64,000 nucleotides of DNA from Tupaia tana. Its lineage: Eukaryota; Chordata; Mammalia; Scandentia; Tupaiidae. The stretch lies in the NCBI GenBank assembly GCA_026018925.1, contig JAKSZU010000002.1, positions 53,152,337 to 53,216,336 on the forward strand, read 5' to 3'. The notes beneath the pieces were generated by a model. That model ran no database searches, was not told where the DNA came from, and saw only the letters and a list, made by a program, of their open reading frames with translations. Below are positions 12,080 through 24,500 of this stretch, piece after piece. How positions within the stretch are numbered: the stretch's first letter is position 1; every line of letters starts with the position of its first letter. A program made the position numbers and the translations under genes.

Positions 12080-12230
12080 TAGAGCACATTTATGTATACC
12101 CTCTTATTTAATCTTCACAACAATGTGATACTGTGATGTATCACCCTTGTTTTATAGATGAGAAGACTGAGGCATTGGGAGAGTAAAAGCTTACTCAAGC
12201 CTTTGCTCAAAGTCACAGGGACAGTGATTG
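12080..12230 (-). mobile_element. MIR, antisense
   Basis: TTATTTAATCTTCACAACAA followed by TTTTATAGATGAGAAGACTG and AAAGTCACAGGG is the antisense MIR core. Confidence 0.8.
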
Positions 12231-12264
12231 ATGATAATTACTATCATAGTATTATACAAGAAGC

Positions 12265-12750
12265 AGTATTGTACAGTGATAAAAAGGTAAAAGTTCTGAA
12301 ATAAGACTGAAATAAGATCTTTTAAAAAAAATAATAAGGTTTTTTTTGCCATAGTGTGCATGTGCTCACTAGAGAGAGAGAGAGGGAAAGTGAGAAATCA
12401 CCCATGGGGGGGATGGCCATGCTGCAATCCCTTCTCCTTCAGCCTGTTGGGATTTGGGGCATGCACATGCAGGCACACACCTAGCATGATTTTCAAGCTG
12501 TCTGGTCTGGGACTCAAACTGCTATCAGCCATATGGGAGTCCAGCACCTTAACCTTTACTGGCCCAAATAAATCTGTATTTAAATCCTAATTTCATGCCT
12601 TACTAGTAGCATAACCTTGGGCATTCTTTCTACGTATTAGTTTCCTCATTTATAAAATAGAGATAAACCCAGTTTTGCTGAGTTATTATGAAAATTAGAG
12701 AAAATGTATACAAAGTATCTCTCCAAGTTCTGGCATAAAAATGGGAATTA
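12265..12750 (+). mobile_element. MIR, sense, split by a SINE
   Basis: Sense MIR core (ACCTTGGGCATTCTTTC, TTTCCTCATTTATAAAATAG) at 12590-12700 and a head-like part before the SINE at 12335-12566. Confidence 0.65.
12335..12566 (-). mobile_element. Long-form SINE inserted in a MIR
   Basis: GCCATAGTGTGCATGTGC...ACTGGCCCA; splits the MIR. Confidence 0.82.
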
Positions 12751-13090
12751 TTTTAAGATAGTGTGATACCAATTGAGTGATAGAAGATTCAAAGGAGAAA
12801 GATGATATTTCTTTGGAAAAGAGATTTTAAAAAGCTTTAGAGCATTAGAGTTGAGCCTTGACCGTGAGATTTTGTGTTCAAACTGGATTCTTGATCAACT
12901 AAGGAAATAATTTATCAACTTAAGTCTTCTTTGAAGATTCTAAAGTATAACAAAGTGCTCTCATGGCTATGTTAAGTGTGCTGAGATCTTTATGGACTGT
13001 ACATGATATGATTTGAGAGAATATGTATGCTTGCTTGCAAAGAAAGAGGTTTTGTCTTTCTGTAGCTGGCTTTTAAAAATGAAGAATCAT

Positions 13091-13333
13091 GGGACCAGCA
13101 GTTGGCGTAATGGCTATGTCGCTGAACTCCCATGTAGTCGATGAGGTTCGAGTCCTGGACCCGGTGGCTTAAACTCACACTGAGCGTGTGTGCGTGCGTA
13201 ATCAAGATCCCGAGAGGAGAATGGAGGAGAAGGGATTGCAGCATGGCCATCCCCCCTGGGGGGTGATTTCTTGCTTTCTGTCTCTCTGGTGAGCACATGT
13301 GCCCTATGGCAAAAATCTCTCCAAAAAAAAAAA
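13091..13333 (+). mobile_element. Long-form SINE
   Basis: TSD GAAGAATCAT at 13081 and 13336. Confidence 0.9.
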
Positions 13334-13529
13334 AAGAAGAATCATAATTGTTTTCTAGTAGCTTTTAAATGACCTCTCTTTCTGGCCTCCCACTCAGGAT
13401 CTTCATTATAAGGGTGTAAACCTTGTAGATGAGTCTATGTAAGGCCTAACTTTTTAAACTATTCCTGGTAGAAGCTGCTTCAGTTTTTATGAGTAGCCCC
13501 CTTTGATATTGTTTTGTTTTCTAGATTAA

Positions 13530-13750
13530 TTTTTTTTTCCTAGAGGGCATATGAGCATTGCAGACAGAGACAGAGAAAGTGCCCCTCTCCCCGGGGGAAT
13601 GGCCATGCCGCAATCCCTTCTCCACACCCCAGGGATTTGGGGCATGCACACATATGTACCTGGCTTGATTTTCAAGCCACCAGGTCTGGGATTCAAACCT
13701 CGCGATTGTCCATGTGAGATACATCCACCCTAACTATTTTGCCACTAGCT
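13530..13750 (-). mobile_element. Long-form SINE, divergent
   Basis: GGCATATGAGC...GGGAATGGCCATGCCGC...GCCACTAGC. Confidence 0.7.
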
Positions 13751-13767
13751 AGCTAAGTTAACTATAT

Positions 13768-14028
13768 TTTTTGAGAGATTTTTGCTGTAGGGCACATGTG
13801 CTCTCCCGAGACACAGAGAGAGACAGAGACAGAAAGCAAGAGAAATCACCCATTGGGGGGGGGCATGGCCATGTTGCAATCCCTTCTCCTCCATTCTCCA
13901 CTTGGCATCTTGGACACACACACACACCATGCACCCGGTGTGAGTTTTAAGTTGCCGGATCAGGGACTCGAACCACGGTTGACTATGTGGGAGTCCAGCA
14001 TGTAACCATTATGCTATGTGCTGGTCCC
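13768..14028 (-). mobile_element. Long-form SINE
   Basis: Full antisense copy ending GTGCTGGTCCC. Confidence 0.87.
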
Positions 14029-14540
14029 ACGAGTTAACTTTTTAAAGCTTCTCTTTATCCAGTTTGCCTTCACTTCTCAGTTCTTTGCTGGCTCCTTTTT
14101 CCCCCCAGCCCCCCAAAATCAGCATGCTATAGGGCTTGCTCTTTAATCTTTTTCTCTGTGTGTTCCACTGGTGGTGTCATCCACTTTGCTGAGTTCAAAC
14201 TTTATACACAGGTTAGTGACTACAAATGTATGTGTCTAGCCCAGACCTCTTTCCTGAGTCTTCCACCAGAGTTGTGTATATAGCCACTTACTTAATATCT
14301 CCACCTGGGGGACAGTTAGTTGTTTCAGACTTAAGGTTCCCAACCCTGATATCCTGTAGTTACCTCCCAAAACTTGCTCTGCCCCTGCCAATCTCATGTC
14401 AAGAGATGGCAATTCCATCCTTACAGGTGATCAGGCCCAAAGTCTTGAAGCCATCTGTGGCTCCTCTTTCTTGCACACCACACTCCCGAACTACTCAGGA
14501 AGTCCTGATAGTTCTCCTTTCAAAATATATTAAGGATCAT

Positions 14541-14790
14541 GGGGCCAACAGATGGCATAACGGTTACGTCACTGACTCCCACATGGCTGAATGAGGTTCG
14601 GGTTCCAGACCTGGTGGCTTAAAACTCATGCTGGATGCACATGTGTGTGTGTCCAAAAATTCCAAGAGGAGAATGGAGGAGAACAGATTATGGCATGGTC
14701 ATCTCCCTGGGGGGTGATTTCTTGCTTTCTGTCTCTCTGTCTCTATCTCTGGCAAATGCATGCACCCAATAGCAAAAATCTCTAGAAAAA
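14541..14790 (+). mobile_element. Long-form SINE
   Basis: GGGGCCAACAGATGGCATAA to AATAGCAAAAATCTC; the next SINE follows 10 bp on. Confidence 0.87.
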
Positions 14791-14801
14791 ATATGTATGC
14801 T

Positions 14802-14985
14802 GGGGCCAGCAGGTGGCATGGTGGTTAAGAGTGCTGAACTCCCACATGGTCAACTGCAGTTCGAGTCCTAGACCTGGTGGCTTGCTTTCTCACTTTCTCT
14901 CTTGCTTCTCACTCTGTCCCTTTCTGGTCAAATTAAAATAAGTAAATAAATAAGTAAAGTTAAATAAAATAATTCTTTTGAAAGA
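14802..14985 (+). mobile_element. Short-form SINE
   Basis: TSD ATATGTATGC at 14791 and 14986. Confidence 0.9.
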
Positions 14986-14999
14986 TATGTATGCCTAGG

Positions 15000-15610
15000 G
15001 TCTGACTACTTTTCACCATCCTCACTACCAACACCTTAGCCCAGGCCACCACCCTGTCACTATGATAACCTAACTGGTCTCCCTGTCTCCTCTTCTGCTC
15101 CCTACAGTCTTCCATTCTCGATACAGAAGCCAGTCATTCTTGCTTAAATAAGCTACTCTGCTTGAAGTCCTTCAATGGCTCCTCATTTCTTCAAGTAAAA
15201 ATTAATATCCTTACAATGACCTGTAAGTCCTCCAAGATCTGGTCTCTCCCACCTCTCTGATCTTCTCTCCTATCCCTATCCTCCCTTGTTAATGCTTGCA
15301 CCTGCCATTTTCCTTTTAATAAATTTTATCTGACCGCCTGATTCAAACTCCCTCCTTCCTCTTCTCCTCACAGTATTGCCGACCGCCCTCATACTGGTCT
15401 GTTGTCTCTTGCCATAGCACTTAATACCTTTCAGAATATATAATTTGCTTAGTTACGGTTATTGCTTGCTCTCTGGTTATTCCTCTGCTAGGAGGTAAAC
15501 CCCACGAGGATGAGGATCTTTCTCCATTTCATCCTGTGATAGACCCCTAGCATCTACACGGTGCCTAGTGACACAGCAGACACTCCAGTATTTGTTGAAT
15601 GACCAAATAT
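15000..15610 (+). mobile_element. L2 LINE 3' end
   Basis: TCCTTCAATGGCTCCTCATT, ACAATGACCTGTAAGTCCTC, TAGCACTTAATACC and a closing GTATTTGTTGAATGA match the order of an L2 3' end. Confidence 0.8.
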
Positions 15611-15694
15611 ATTGTGGATAAATGTAAAGTGACCCTATGTAAGCAATCATCATTTTCTCACCACATTTTAATGGCCATATGGTGTCTCACTCAC

Positions 15695-15908
15695 TATAGA
15701 GACAAGACAGAGAGAGAGGACAAAGCACCCCCCAATAGGGCATTGCCATGTCACAATCCCTTCCCTTCCATTTCTCTGTCCTGTCAGGATTTGGGGCATG
15801 CATACACACACACTCACAGTGTTTTTCAAGGCATAAGGGCAGGATTTGAACCATGGTTGGCCATTTGGGATCTGGTTCCTTTAACTACTACGCCACAGGG
15901 CTGGCCCC
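15695..15908 (-). mobile_element. Divergent long-form SINE
   Basis: GGGCATTGCCATGTCACAAT and a head ending GCCACAGGGCTGGCCCC; an older subtype. Confidence 0.65.
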
Positions 15909-15946
15909 ATTTTAGCACCATTTTGGTATTTAACATTCTCTACTTT

Positions 15947-16239
15947 GGGGGCCAGCAGATGGCATAGTGGTTACATCACTGGACTGCCACACGGCCGACC
16001 ACAGTTTGAGCCCTGGACCCAGTGACTTGAAACTTAAGGCTGGGTGATTGTGCATGTGTGCCCAAGAGCCTGGGAGGAGAATAAAGAAGGGATTGTGATG
16101 TGCCATTCCCCCTGGAGGGTGATTTCTCACTTTCTCTCACACTGTCTCTGTCTCTCCCTCACCCCCTCCATGAGCGCATGCATCCTAAGGCAAAAAAAAA
16201 AAAAAAAAAAAAAAAAGAAAACAAAACAAAAAAACAAAA
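15947..16239 (+). mobile_element. Long-form SINE
   Basis: TSD CTCTACTTTG at 15938 and 16241. Confidence 0.88.
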
Positions 16240-16811
16240 CCTCTACTTTGATGCCACATGATTTCTCACATGTTGTGATTATAGGCCACAATAATAGATA
16301 CTCATATTCATTTGACAGTAAGCTCAAATTCAGCAAGCCTGAGAATAACTGAGTAACCCCAACTGCTATCTGTTCATGAGGAGAGAATTGATGTGTTCTG
16401 CTTTACTACAACTTGATATGCCTCTGCCTGTATTGAAGATGATCAGACACAGGAAACGTCTGTATCCCTGCGTTACCAACTGAAGATCTCGAAGCGCCTG
16501 GGCGGGGGCGGGGTGTAAGGACGTAACATGGGATGCAGGCCAGAGTCCGACTACAAGTCTGTATTGCTTTGGTTGAAACTGAACAGAGGCCCGGGTCAGT
16601 CAGATGACTGAGAAATGCCTGAGAACGACGAGCTGATACTGTTTTTCTCATTGGCGTGAAATATGCCATCTCCAACATGAGGATAATGATGTGGTTTCAG
16701 TTACTTTCATGTTCTCTCTCTGTTTCTCCCCTGGAAAGTCAGCTGTTTAGTGCCTGTGTCCTTTGAATCTAGAGTTTCACTGGGTCAAGTTTTTTAAAAA
16801 TAAAGCCCACT

Positions 16812-17085
16812 GGGACCAGCAGTTAGCGTAATGGCTATGTCGCTGGACTCCCATGTAGTCCACCGCGGTTTGAGTCCCGGACCAGGTGGCTTAAAACTCA
16901 CACCGGGCGCATGTGCGTGCGTGCCCAAGATCCCGAGAGGAGACGGGATTGCGGCATGGCCATCCTCCGGGGGGTGATTTCTTGCTTTCTGTCTTTCTGT
17001 CTCTCTGTCTCTCTCTGTCTGGCAAGCGCACATGCCCTATAGCAAAAACCTCTCAAAAAAAAAAAAAATAGAAAGAAAAATAAGG
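16812..17085 (+). mobile_element. Long-form SINE
   Basis: Imperfect TSD AAAATAAAGCCCA/AAAATAAGGCCCA. Confidence 0.88.
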
Positions 17086-17109
17086 CCCAGTGATTTTTTT
17101 AGAATTATG

Positions 17110-17279
17110 TATTGAATTTTATTTATTTATTATTTTTAAAATTTGCTATAGGGCCTGTGTGCTCACCAGAGAGACAGTGAGAGAGAGAAAGTGAGAACGC
17201 AAGGTGCCAGGGCCGGAACTCAAACTGCAGTGGTCATGTGGAGTCCAGTCCCTTAACCAACACACTGCTTGCTCGCCCC
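17110..17279 (-). mobile_element. Short-form SINE
   Basis: ATTTGCTATAGGGCCTGTGT...GCTTGCTCGCCCC. Confidence 0.8.
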
Positions 17280-17429
17280 ATGAGATTTAGTTTTTAAGCT
17301 TTAGATCCACACAGTTCTTTATTGAGATGACTGACTCATGTTGAAATCTGTAATATATGTATTCATTAGCCTGTTGTAAAAAAAACTCTGTGATAAGATA
17401 TGTGGGTTGGTTTTATTTCAGATAGTAAT

Positions 17430-17691
17430 TTTTTGTTTGTTTGTTTGTTTAGAGGTTTTTTGCCATAGGATGCATGTACTCATCAGAGAGAGAAACGACA
17501 ACAGTGAGAGGGAAAGTGAGAAGTCACCTCCCACGAGGGATGGCTATACCACAAACCCTTCTCCTCGTCCTCTTTCTGTGATCTTGGGCATGCACACACA
17601 CGTGACTTTCAAGCTACCAGGTCTGGGACTTGAATTGCGGTTGGCCATGTGGGAGTCCATCGACATAAACACTATGCCATCTGTTGGTCCC
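17430..17691 (-). mobile_element. Long-form SINE
   Basis: TSD AGTAATTTTT on both sides; (GTTT)n tail. Confidence 0.85.
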
Positions 17692-17710
17692 AAAAGTAAT
17701 TTTTAAAAAG

Positions 17711-17908
17711 AATTGTTTTATTTAATTTTATTTATTATTATTATTTTTAAATTCCCTATGGAGCACACATAGTCACTAGAGAGAGACAGAGAGAGAAAGT
17801 AAGAGAGAGAGAGGGAAAGTGAGAAAGCAAGTTGCCGGATCTGGGACTTGAACCACGGTTGGCCATGTGGGATCCAGCACCTTAACCACCATGCCACCTC
17901 CTGGCCCC
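17711..17908 (-). mobile_element. Short-form SINE
   Basis: TSD AATTGTTTT at 17711 and 17911. Confidence 0.85.
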
Positions 17909-18339
17909 AGTAATTGTTTTCAAGAGAAACTTTGACCAGGTAGAAAGACCCGATTTATCTGATGCTATAATTAATGACAAGTCATTTGCCTGCTAACAGG
18001 GCAACCAAGTAGACTCCAAGGCTGCTTATAATTGGGAAGAGACAACTTGTAGTTTTCAAATTAGAACCTAAATTCTGAGGTAAACAAGCCAACAAGTGGG
18101 GCATGTAGTACTTCAAGACGTATGTTTTCGGTTTGAGTGATACTAACTGCTGCCATGGGTCAGTTCTAGAATGTAGCTGTTAGGCCTTACTGGCCATAGC
18201 ATCTCTGTGCACACTGTGGTCAGGGCGGGGATCCTGTGCCAAGCTAGAGCTCAGGGCTCTGAGCTATGCAAACAGGAACAGCAAGCAAGCTTTCATCTCT
18301 CGTGGCTTCCTTCAGGCAACATTTGTCAGGACTTCATCA

Positions 18340-18520
18340 TACGTCAAGCATGTGTCAAACATTTTTACAAAAATCTCACATAACCGTCCCAAGGATAAGT
18401 GTAGTAAATTTAACAGATAACACATACTTACAGCTAAGGAGATGACTCTGAAACTACTCTCATTCAAGGTTGCTCATTGAGTTATAATCTGAGCTGTGAT
18501 TTGAACACAGGTCTCGGGTA
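18340..18520 (-). mobile_element. MIR, antisense
   Basis: CTCACATAACCGTCCCAAGG, TAAGGAGATGACTCTGAAAC and GATTTGAACACAGGTCT follow the antisense MIR order. Confidence 0.7.
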
Positions 18521-18531
18521 CATGGCCTGTC

Positions 18532-18575
18532 CCATTTTTTTTTTTAATTGCCAAAGAGCTTGTGTGTTTATTAGA

Positions 18576-18611
<36 letters not shown>

Positions 18612-18706
18612 AAGAGAGAGAGAGAAAGAGAGAGAGAGAGAGGGAGGACATACCCCCTTATGGGGTGTGGTCATGTTGCAATCCCTTTTCTCCCTCTGTC
18701 TTTCCC
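18532..18706 (-). mobile_element. Long-form SINE, partial
   Basis: Tail and body only; the next antisense SINE adjoins. Confidence 0.65.
18576..18642. repeat. (GT)n followed by (GA)n tract
   Basis: Compound dinucleotide tract inside an antisense SINE. Confidence 0.9.
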
Positions 18707-18976
18707 ATTAATATTTTTTTTAGCAAGAGATTTTTGCTATAAGGTGCATGCATTCGCTTGAGAGACAGAGATAGACAGAGAAACAGAAAGTGAGAAATCA
18801 CCCCCCAGGGGTATGACCCATGCCACAATCCCTTCTCCCCTATTCTCTTCTTGGGATTTTTGGGCATGCATACACACGTGCCTGACTTGAGTTTTAGGCT
18901 GCCGGGTCTGGGACTTGAACTGTGGTTGACTACTTGGAAGTCCAGTGACGTAACCATTACACCATCTACTGGTCCT
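18707..18976 (-). mobile_element. Long-form SINE
   Basis: TTTTTGCTATAAGGTGCATG to CATCTACTGGTCC. Confidence 0.85.
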
Positions 18977-19019
18977 CAGGAATTTTTTTTCCCAATTTCT
19001 TTAATTTTTTTTAAAAATT

Positions 19020-19696
19020 TATGATTTCTTGTTTACATTTAATTATTACACATCTTTATAGCTCATAATATGGTTTTTTAAAGCATGCAAGCAGTATGAC
19101 TATCAAATGAAGGATATTACCATATACATCATTTCCAATAGAGAACTTCACATTCTTGCATCTGTTAAATATTATTTCCCTTTGCCCTGCCCATCTACCT
19201 CTATCATGCTCTCCCCTCCCTTATAGTCTCTGGTATCTACACTTATTCTCCATATTGTCATATCAGCATGTCTTTCCATTTCTGTCATAGACTGCAGACG
19301 TTTGGTATATATTGAGTGGGACATACAGTGTGTGTCTTTCTTTTTATTTATTAGAGAGAGATTTTTGCTATAGGATGCATGCGCTTGCCAGAGAGACTGA
19401 AAGTGAGGAATCACCCCCCGGGGGGATGACTATGCCACATGTTCTCCCCCATTCTCCTCTTGGGATCTTGGGCACACATGCACACATGACCAGCATGGGT
19501 TTTAAATCACCGGGTCTGGGACTCGAACTGCAGTCGACTGAGTGGGAGTCTAGCCATGTAACCATTATGCCATCTGCTGGTCCCCCACAGTGTGTGTTTT
19601 TCAAAGTCTGACTTTACTTCACTTAGCATTAAATTCTTAATATTCATCCAGTTTGAATCAAATGACAGGGCCTCATTATTCCTTATGGCTGAAGAG
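19020..19696 (-). mobile_element. L1 (L1M-type) 3' region, antisense
   Basis: TATAGCTCATAATATGG, TTTACTTCACTTAGCATTAA and AAATGACAGGGCCTCATTAT are antisense L1 3' motifs. A SINE splits it at 19340-19584. Confidence 0.7.
19340..19584 (-). mobile_element. Long-form SINE
   Basis: TSD ACAGTGTGTGT(C/T)TTTC at 19325 and 19587, inside an antisense L1. Confidence 0.9.
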
Positions 19697-19842
19697 TCCC
19701 ATCAGTATTTTGGTCACACATGCACACACTCTCCACCAAATGTGTTTTTCAAGCTATCACATTGGGATACAAATGACAGTCAGCCTCGTGGAGTCTAGCT
19801 CCCAGTACGCAGTGCTTAACCACTGTGCTATAGGGCGGGCCC
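19697..19842 (-). mobile_element. Old SINE fragment
   Basis: TGCTTAACCACTGTGCTATA with GGGCGGGCCC; tail lost. Confidence 0.55.
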
Positions 19843-20249
19843 ATATTCTTTATAGGATGGAGTTACTGCTCCTTCATTAGGTCACTCAGAGAGAGGGGTT
19901 GCTATTTCCAACTATACTAGGCCTAGACCAATGTTTTCTTTGCCTTGCAAATTTTTCTTCTGTTTCCTCAGGACCAAGAACTAAGGTTTCTCATAAAACT
20001 TAAATAGAACTGCTGTATGACTCAGCATTCCCATTATTAGGTATATGTTGAAAGGAAAGAAAATCAGTATGTCATAAAGATATCTGTACCTCAGTGTTTA
20101 TTGAAGTGTCATAGCCAGTATATGGGACATGTCAGAGTCCATCAGCAGATGGACAAATAAAGAAAATGCAATATAAGTATATGCATGCGTGTGCGTGTTT
20201 GTGCACATACAATGGGATATTATCAAGCCATTAAAAATGATGAAATCCT

Positions 20250-20445
20250 GGGGCCAGTGATGGTATGGTGGTTGGGGTACTGGACTCTCACATAGCCAAC
20301 TGCAGTTCGAGTCCCAGCCCTGGTGGCTTATTTTCTCACTTCCCCTCTCTCTCTGTATCTCTCTGGAGAGTGCACATGCCCTGCAGAAAATTAAAATAAT
20401 AATGAAAATATTAAATAAAATTAAATAATTCTTAAAAAAAAAAAA
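20250..20445 (+). mobile_element. Short-form SINE in L1
   Basis: GGGGCCAGTGATGGTATGG to AAATAAAATTAAATAATTC. Confidence 0.85.
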
Positions 20446-20471
20446 GCTCTTAAAAAAAGAATGAAATCCTA

Positions 20472-20899
20472 GGACCAGCAGATAGTGTAATGGCTACATT
20501 GTTGGGCTTCTGTATAGCTGACTGCATTTCAAGCCCCGGAGCCAGCGGCTTAAAACTCACACTGGGCACATGGAGCTGACAGATGCTGTGGTGGTTAGAG
20601 TGCTGGACTCCCACATAGCTGACTACAGTTCAAGTCATCCAGACCTGGATGCTTGCTTTCTCATTTTCTTTTTTTCTTTCTATGTCTAACCAAACTAAAA
20701 AAATAAATAACAATAGCAAATAAAATTAAATAATTAAAAAAAAAACTCACACTGAGCACATGTGTGTGCGTGCCCAAAATCCCAAGAGGAGAATGGAGGA
20801 GAAGGGATTATGGTGTGGTCATGCCCCTCCCCTGGAGGGGTGATTTCTCACTTTCTGTCTTTCTCTGGTGAGTGCACATGCCTTATAGCAAAAATTTCT
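20472..20899 (+). mobile_element. Long-form SINE split by a nested short-form SINE
   Basis: Head 20472-20571 and body 20743-20899 are separated by the nested copy. Confidence 0.88.
20572..20742 (+). mobile_element. Short-form SINE nested in a long-form SINE
   Basis: The host SINE segment AACTCACACTG(G/A)GCACAT is duplicated on both sides. Confidence 0.88.
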
Positions 20900-20902
20900 C
20901 TT

Positions 20903-21178
20903 GGGACCAGCAGTTGGCCTAATGGCTATGTTGCTGGACTTCCTTGTAGTAGACCGTGGTTCGAGTCCCAGACCTGGTGGCTTATACTCACGCTGGGCAC
21001 GTGTGCGTGTGTGCCCAAGATCCTGAGAGGAGAATGGAGAAGAAGGAATTGCAGTGTGGCCATTCCTTCTGGGGGGTAATTTCTCACTTTCTGTCTCTCT
21101 GTCTCTCTCTGTCTTTCTGGCAAGCGCACGTGCCCTACAGCAAAATCCTCTCAAACAAGCAAACAAACAAACAAAAAA
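20903..21178 (+). mobile_element. Long-form SINE
   Basis: Begins 4 bp after the previous copy; (AAAC)n tail. Confidence 0.88.
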
Positions 21179-21514
21179 CTCACTCTAAAAAAGAGTATTA
21201 AATCCCGTAAGTGGGCAAGCCTGGGAGATAATACGTTAAATGAAATAAACCAGGCATATAACGAGAAATATTACATCCTCCCTCATATGTGAAAGTTGAA
21301 GAAGTGATGTCATGGAGGTAGAGAAACATAGAATGACTGCCACAGGCTGGGAAGGATGGTGGGTGGGAGTGGATCAAAGAGTACTGTTAATGGGAACAAA
21401 ATTATCGACAGATTGGAGGGACAATGTCTATTGTTATCAAGTGCAGTGGGGAGAACGTGCTCAGTACCAACTTACCGTACATCCCAGAGTAGCTTAGAAA
21501 TTTTCTTTTGACTA

Positions 21515-21580
21515 TTTCTTTTTTTTTTATAATTATTTTGTTTTAATTTTATTTATTCATTCATTTATTTTCATTTGACC

Positions 21581-21617
<37 letters not shown>

Positions 21618-21719
21618 GAGAGAAAGTGAGTTAGTATGCCACCAGGTCCAGGACTTGAACCATGGTCGGCCATGTGGGAGTGTCCAGCGCTTTAACCACC
21701 ACACCACCTGCTGGTCCCT
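21515..21719 (-). mobile_element. Short-form SINE in L1
   Basis: TSD TCTTTTGACTATTTCT flanks it; long (GA)n tract 21583-21622. Confidence 0.92.
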
Positions 21720-22404
21720 CTTTTGACTATTTCTGAAACGAAGGAATGGCAGAGAGTTACGATGGGCCTACTGATTACCCTGACTTGCACACTGTATTCA
21801 TGAACTGCAAAATTACATTATACCTGCACAAATACCGCCGATTATTATATGTTCATTAAGAAACAAAAAGCACTTCAGAACAGTGGCAGTGTTGAGCTGG
21901 CCCAGCTCTGAAGCGTGCTTCCCAGCCCGGAGAGCACTCCGGAGGGAGCCAGCTTTCGGGCTGAGGTAGCAGGACCGAGGGACATCACCCAGCCTTAGTT
22001 CTAGCCCTGCAGCTGCGCTTTGGAGCTATGTAATGTGTATGTAAATGTGAGAAAACCCAGGCTGGATGAAGTTACTTTTCTGGTGACAAGAAGAACATGA
22101 GCCATACATAGCTTTAGGTCCAGATTTGTTTACTACCACATTAAACAGCAGAACACACACATGGACACATACAGGTTTGTAGAAAGATCTGTTTTATATT
22201 CAATTCATGTATTTTTGGATAATCTTAAAATTTCAACTCTAGGATGACTGTTTTCTTATGTCTCAAATTCTTGGATTAGTATCAAATTAAAGTTTATTCA
22301 GGGTTGAGGAACCTAAATTATGTCAATGAGATAAGCGTTCTTTCATGATTTTTATATTAACTAAAATATAAGTTATACGGGATGAATATAATTAAAATAT
22401 ATTT

Positions 22405-22646
22405 TTTTTAATTTGCCCGGGGGCATGTGCATTCAGAAGAGAGAGAGTTGGAGAAACAGAGAGAGGGAGAGAAAGCATTCCCCACGAGGAATGGTCATAC
22501 TGCAGCCCTTTTCCTCCGTTTCTCCCTTTTGGATTTTGGGCCTGCAGGCCTGGCACATTTTCCAGGTTGCTGTGTCTGGGATTCGAATTATGTAGTTGGC
22601 CATGTGGGGTCCAGCTCCCTTTAACCACCAGGCCGTGGGCTCACCC
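22405..22646 (-). mobile_element. Older long-form SINE subtype
   Basis: TTTGCCCGGGGGCATGTGC...CCAGCTCCCTTTAACCACC. Confidence 0.7.
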
Positions 22647-23402
22647 AGAAATACAAATCTTAATCTGAAGAGCCTTCCCTTTGGAAAGCTGTAATTAGGT
22701 ACTGGCTTTCGCCTGACATGTGCTAGGTGACCCGGAGTGGAGAGAGTCGTCTGAGCCGTCGAGTGTACAGTTCTGCTGGGTTAGCCTTATCTGCAGGTTC
22801 TGGAGCATGTTTTGCAGAAGTCCTTGCACTTACTGACCGTGGGGATTACAAAGCATAAAAGGACATGGGCCTCCTTACGTCTTCAGCACCCAGAGAAAGC
22901 TGAAGGCAGCACGGCCCTGTTGTGGCTGTCCATTCTGTCCTGTGCTTCCCCTTTCTACCTGGCTCTTTTTCACCCTCTACTTCCCTGGCAACTGAAGAAG
23001 TTTATATCCCCCTCATAGCAAAGTGGAGAAAAGCTCACTTAAAGGGTAGTGCCTGCCTACCAATTTAGAGGCTCAAAACTGCGAATGCGGGTGGTTGTGC
23101 AATTGGGCCGCCCCTGCGTCCATGACAAATGGAACTGATTCCTTGTTGGCGTGTCATGGCAGGAAGAACTGCGGCTTCCAGGCTTCAGAGCACAGCTTAA
23201 GAATCTGCATGCCCAACCCCAAAGCCATGCAAGGGTTAGCTTTCAAACAGAAGCCTCTTTTAAATAAATAGAACATTTATTGATGAACCGTTTTCTTTTC
23301 TGATTGCCATACATTTATTGACAGTTTAGAAGAAGCTCCCCCAAATAGCTTCTCATTTGGAGTCTCAGGCCATCCTGAGATGGGCGGTATCAGTCCTGGT
23401 CC

Positions 23403-23957
23403 TTTTTTTTTTAAAAGAGAGATTTTTGTTGTAGGGTGTGTGTGCTCACCAGAGAGACAAAAGGCAATAGGTCACTCCCCAGGGGGGATGGCCACACTGC
23501 AATCCCCTCTCCTTAATTTTCCCCTCAGGATTTTGGGCACACACACATATGCCTAGTGTGAGTTGTTTTTTTGTTTTTTGTTTGTTTGTTTGTTTGTTTG
23601 TTTGTTTTTGAGAGGTTTTCGCTATAGGGCACGTGCGCTTGCCAGACAGACAGACAGAGACATAGAGACAGAAAGCGAGAAATCACCCCCCAGGGGGGAT
23701 GGTCATGCCGCAATCCCTTCTCCGTTCTCCTCTCGGGATCTTGGGCATGCACGCGCATGCGCCTGGCATGAGTTCTAAGCCACCAGGTCCGGGACGCAAA
23801 CCGTGGTCGACTACGTGGGAGTCCAGCGACATAGCCATTATGCTAACTGCTGGTTCCCGCCCCAGTGTGAGTTTTAAGCCGCTGGATCTGGGACTTGAAC
23901 TGCAGTCGACTATGTGGGAGTCCAGCAACATGACCACTGCACCATCTGCTGGCCCCC
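23403..23957 (-). mobile_element. Long-form SINE split by a nested copy
   Basis: TSD CCTGGTCCTTT on both sides; the body is interrupted at 23566-23859. Confidence 0.87.
23566..23859 (-). mobile_element. Nested young long-form SINE (box B variant)
   Basis: Host sequence AGTGTGAGTT is duplicated around it; (GTTT)n tail; head ends TGCTGGTTCCC. Confidence 0.88.
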
Positions 23958-24207
23958 AGGCCTGGTCCTTTAATAGGAGAGGAGCCAATGTACCTGGAGG
24001 CAGTGAGACAACTTGCTCAGGTTTGCAAACTGGTATATGGTGCAGGCAGGGCTTGAGCCTGTGTCTTCTTGAGAGTGTAGCTCGTGAATAAAAAAGTTTA
24101 CATGCCTGCAGAAAAAGCATATCAATAACTTAGGAGCTAAAAGGTACCTACAGGTCATTTAATTGCACTCTTTTATTATTATTTATTTTCAAAAGACGGG
24201 TAAAGAG

Positions 24208-24478
24208 GGGGACCAGCAGTTAGCGTAATGGCTATGTTGCTGGACTCCCACATAGTCGACTGCAGTTCGAGTCCCGGACTGGGTGGCTTAAACTTACGCC
24301 GGGCGCGTGTGTGTGCGTGCCCAAGATCCTGAGAGGAAAATGGAGGAGAAGGGATTGTGGCGTGGCCATCCCCCTTGGGGGGTGATTTCTCACTTTCTGT
24401 CTCTCTGTCTGTCTCTGTCTGTCTGGCAAGTGCATGAGCCCTATAGCAAAAACCTCTCAAAAAAAAAAAAAAAAAAAG
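24208..24478 (+). mobile_element. Long-form SINE
   Basis: TSD AAAAGACGGGTAAAG/AAAAGATGGGTAAAG. Confidence 0.92.
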
Positions 24479-24500
24479 ATGGGTAAAGGAACTAAGGCTC

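Larger units (their letters stand above)
20005..21875 (+). mobile_element. L1 (L1MA/MB-type) ORF2 end and 3' UTR, interrupted by SINEs
   Basis: Starts with the ORF2 tail (GACTCAGCATTCCCATTATT, CAATGGGATATTATCAAGCC), resumes at 21180 with 3' UTR blocks (GGCTGGGAAGGATGG, TTAATGGGAACAAAAT, TGATTACCCTGACTTG) and ends at 21860. Four SINE copies lie inside. Frames are broken. Confidence 0.8.
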
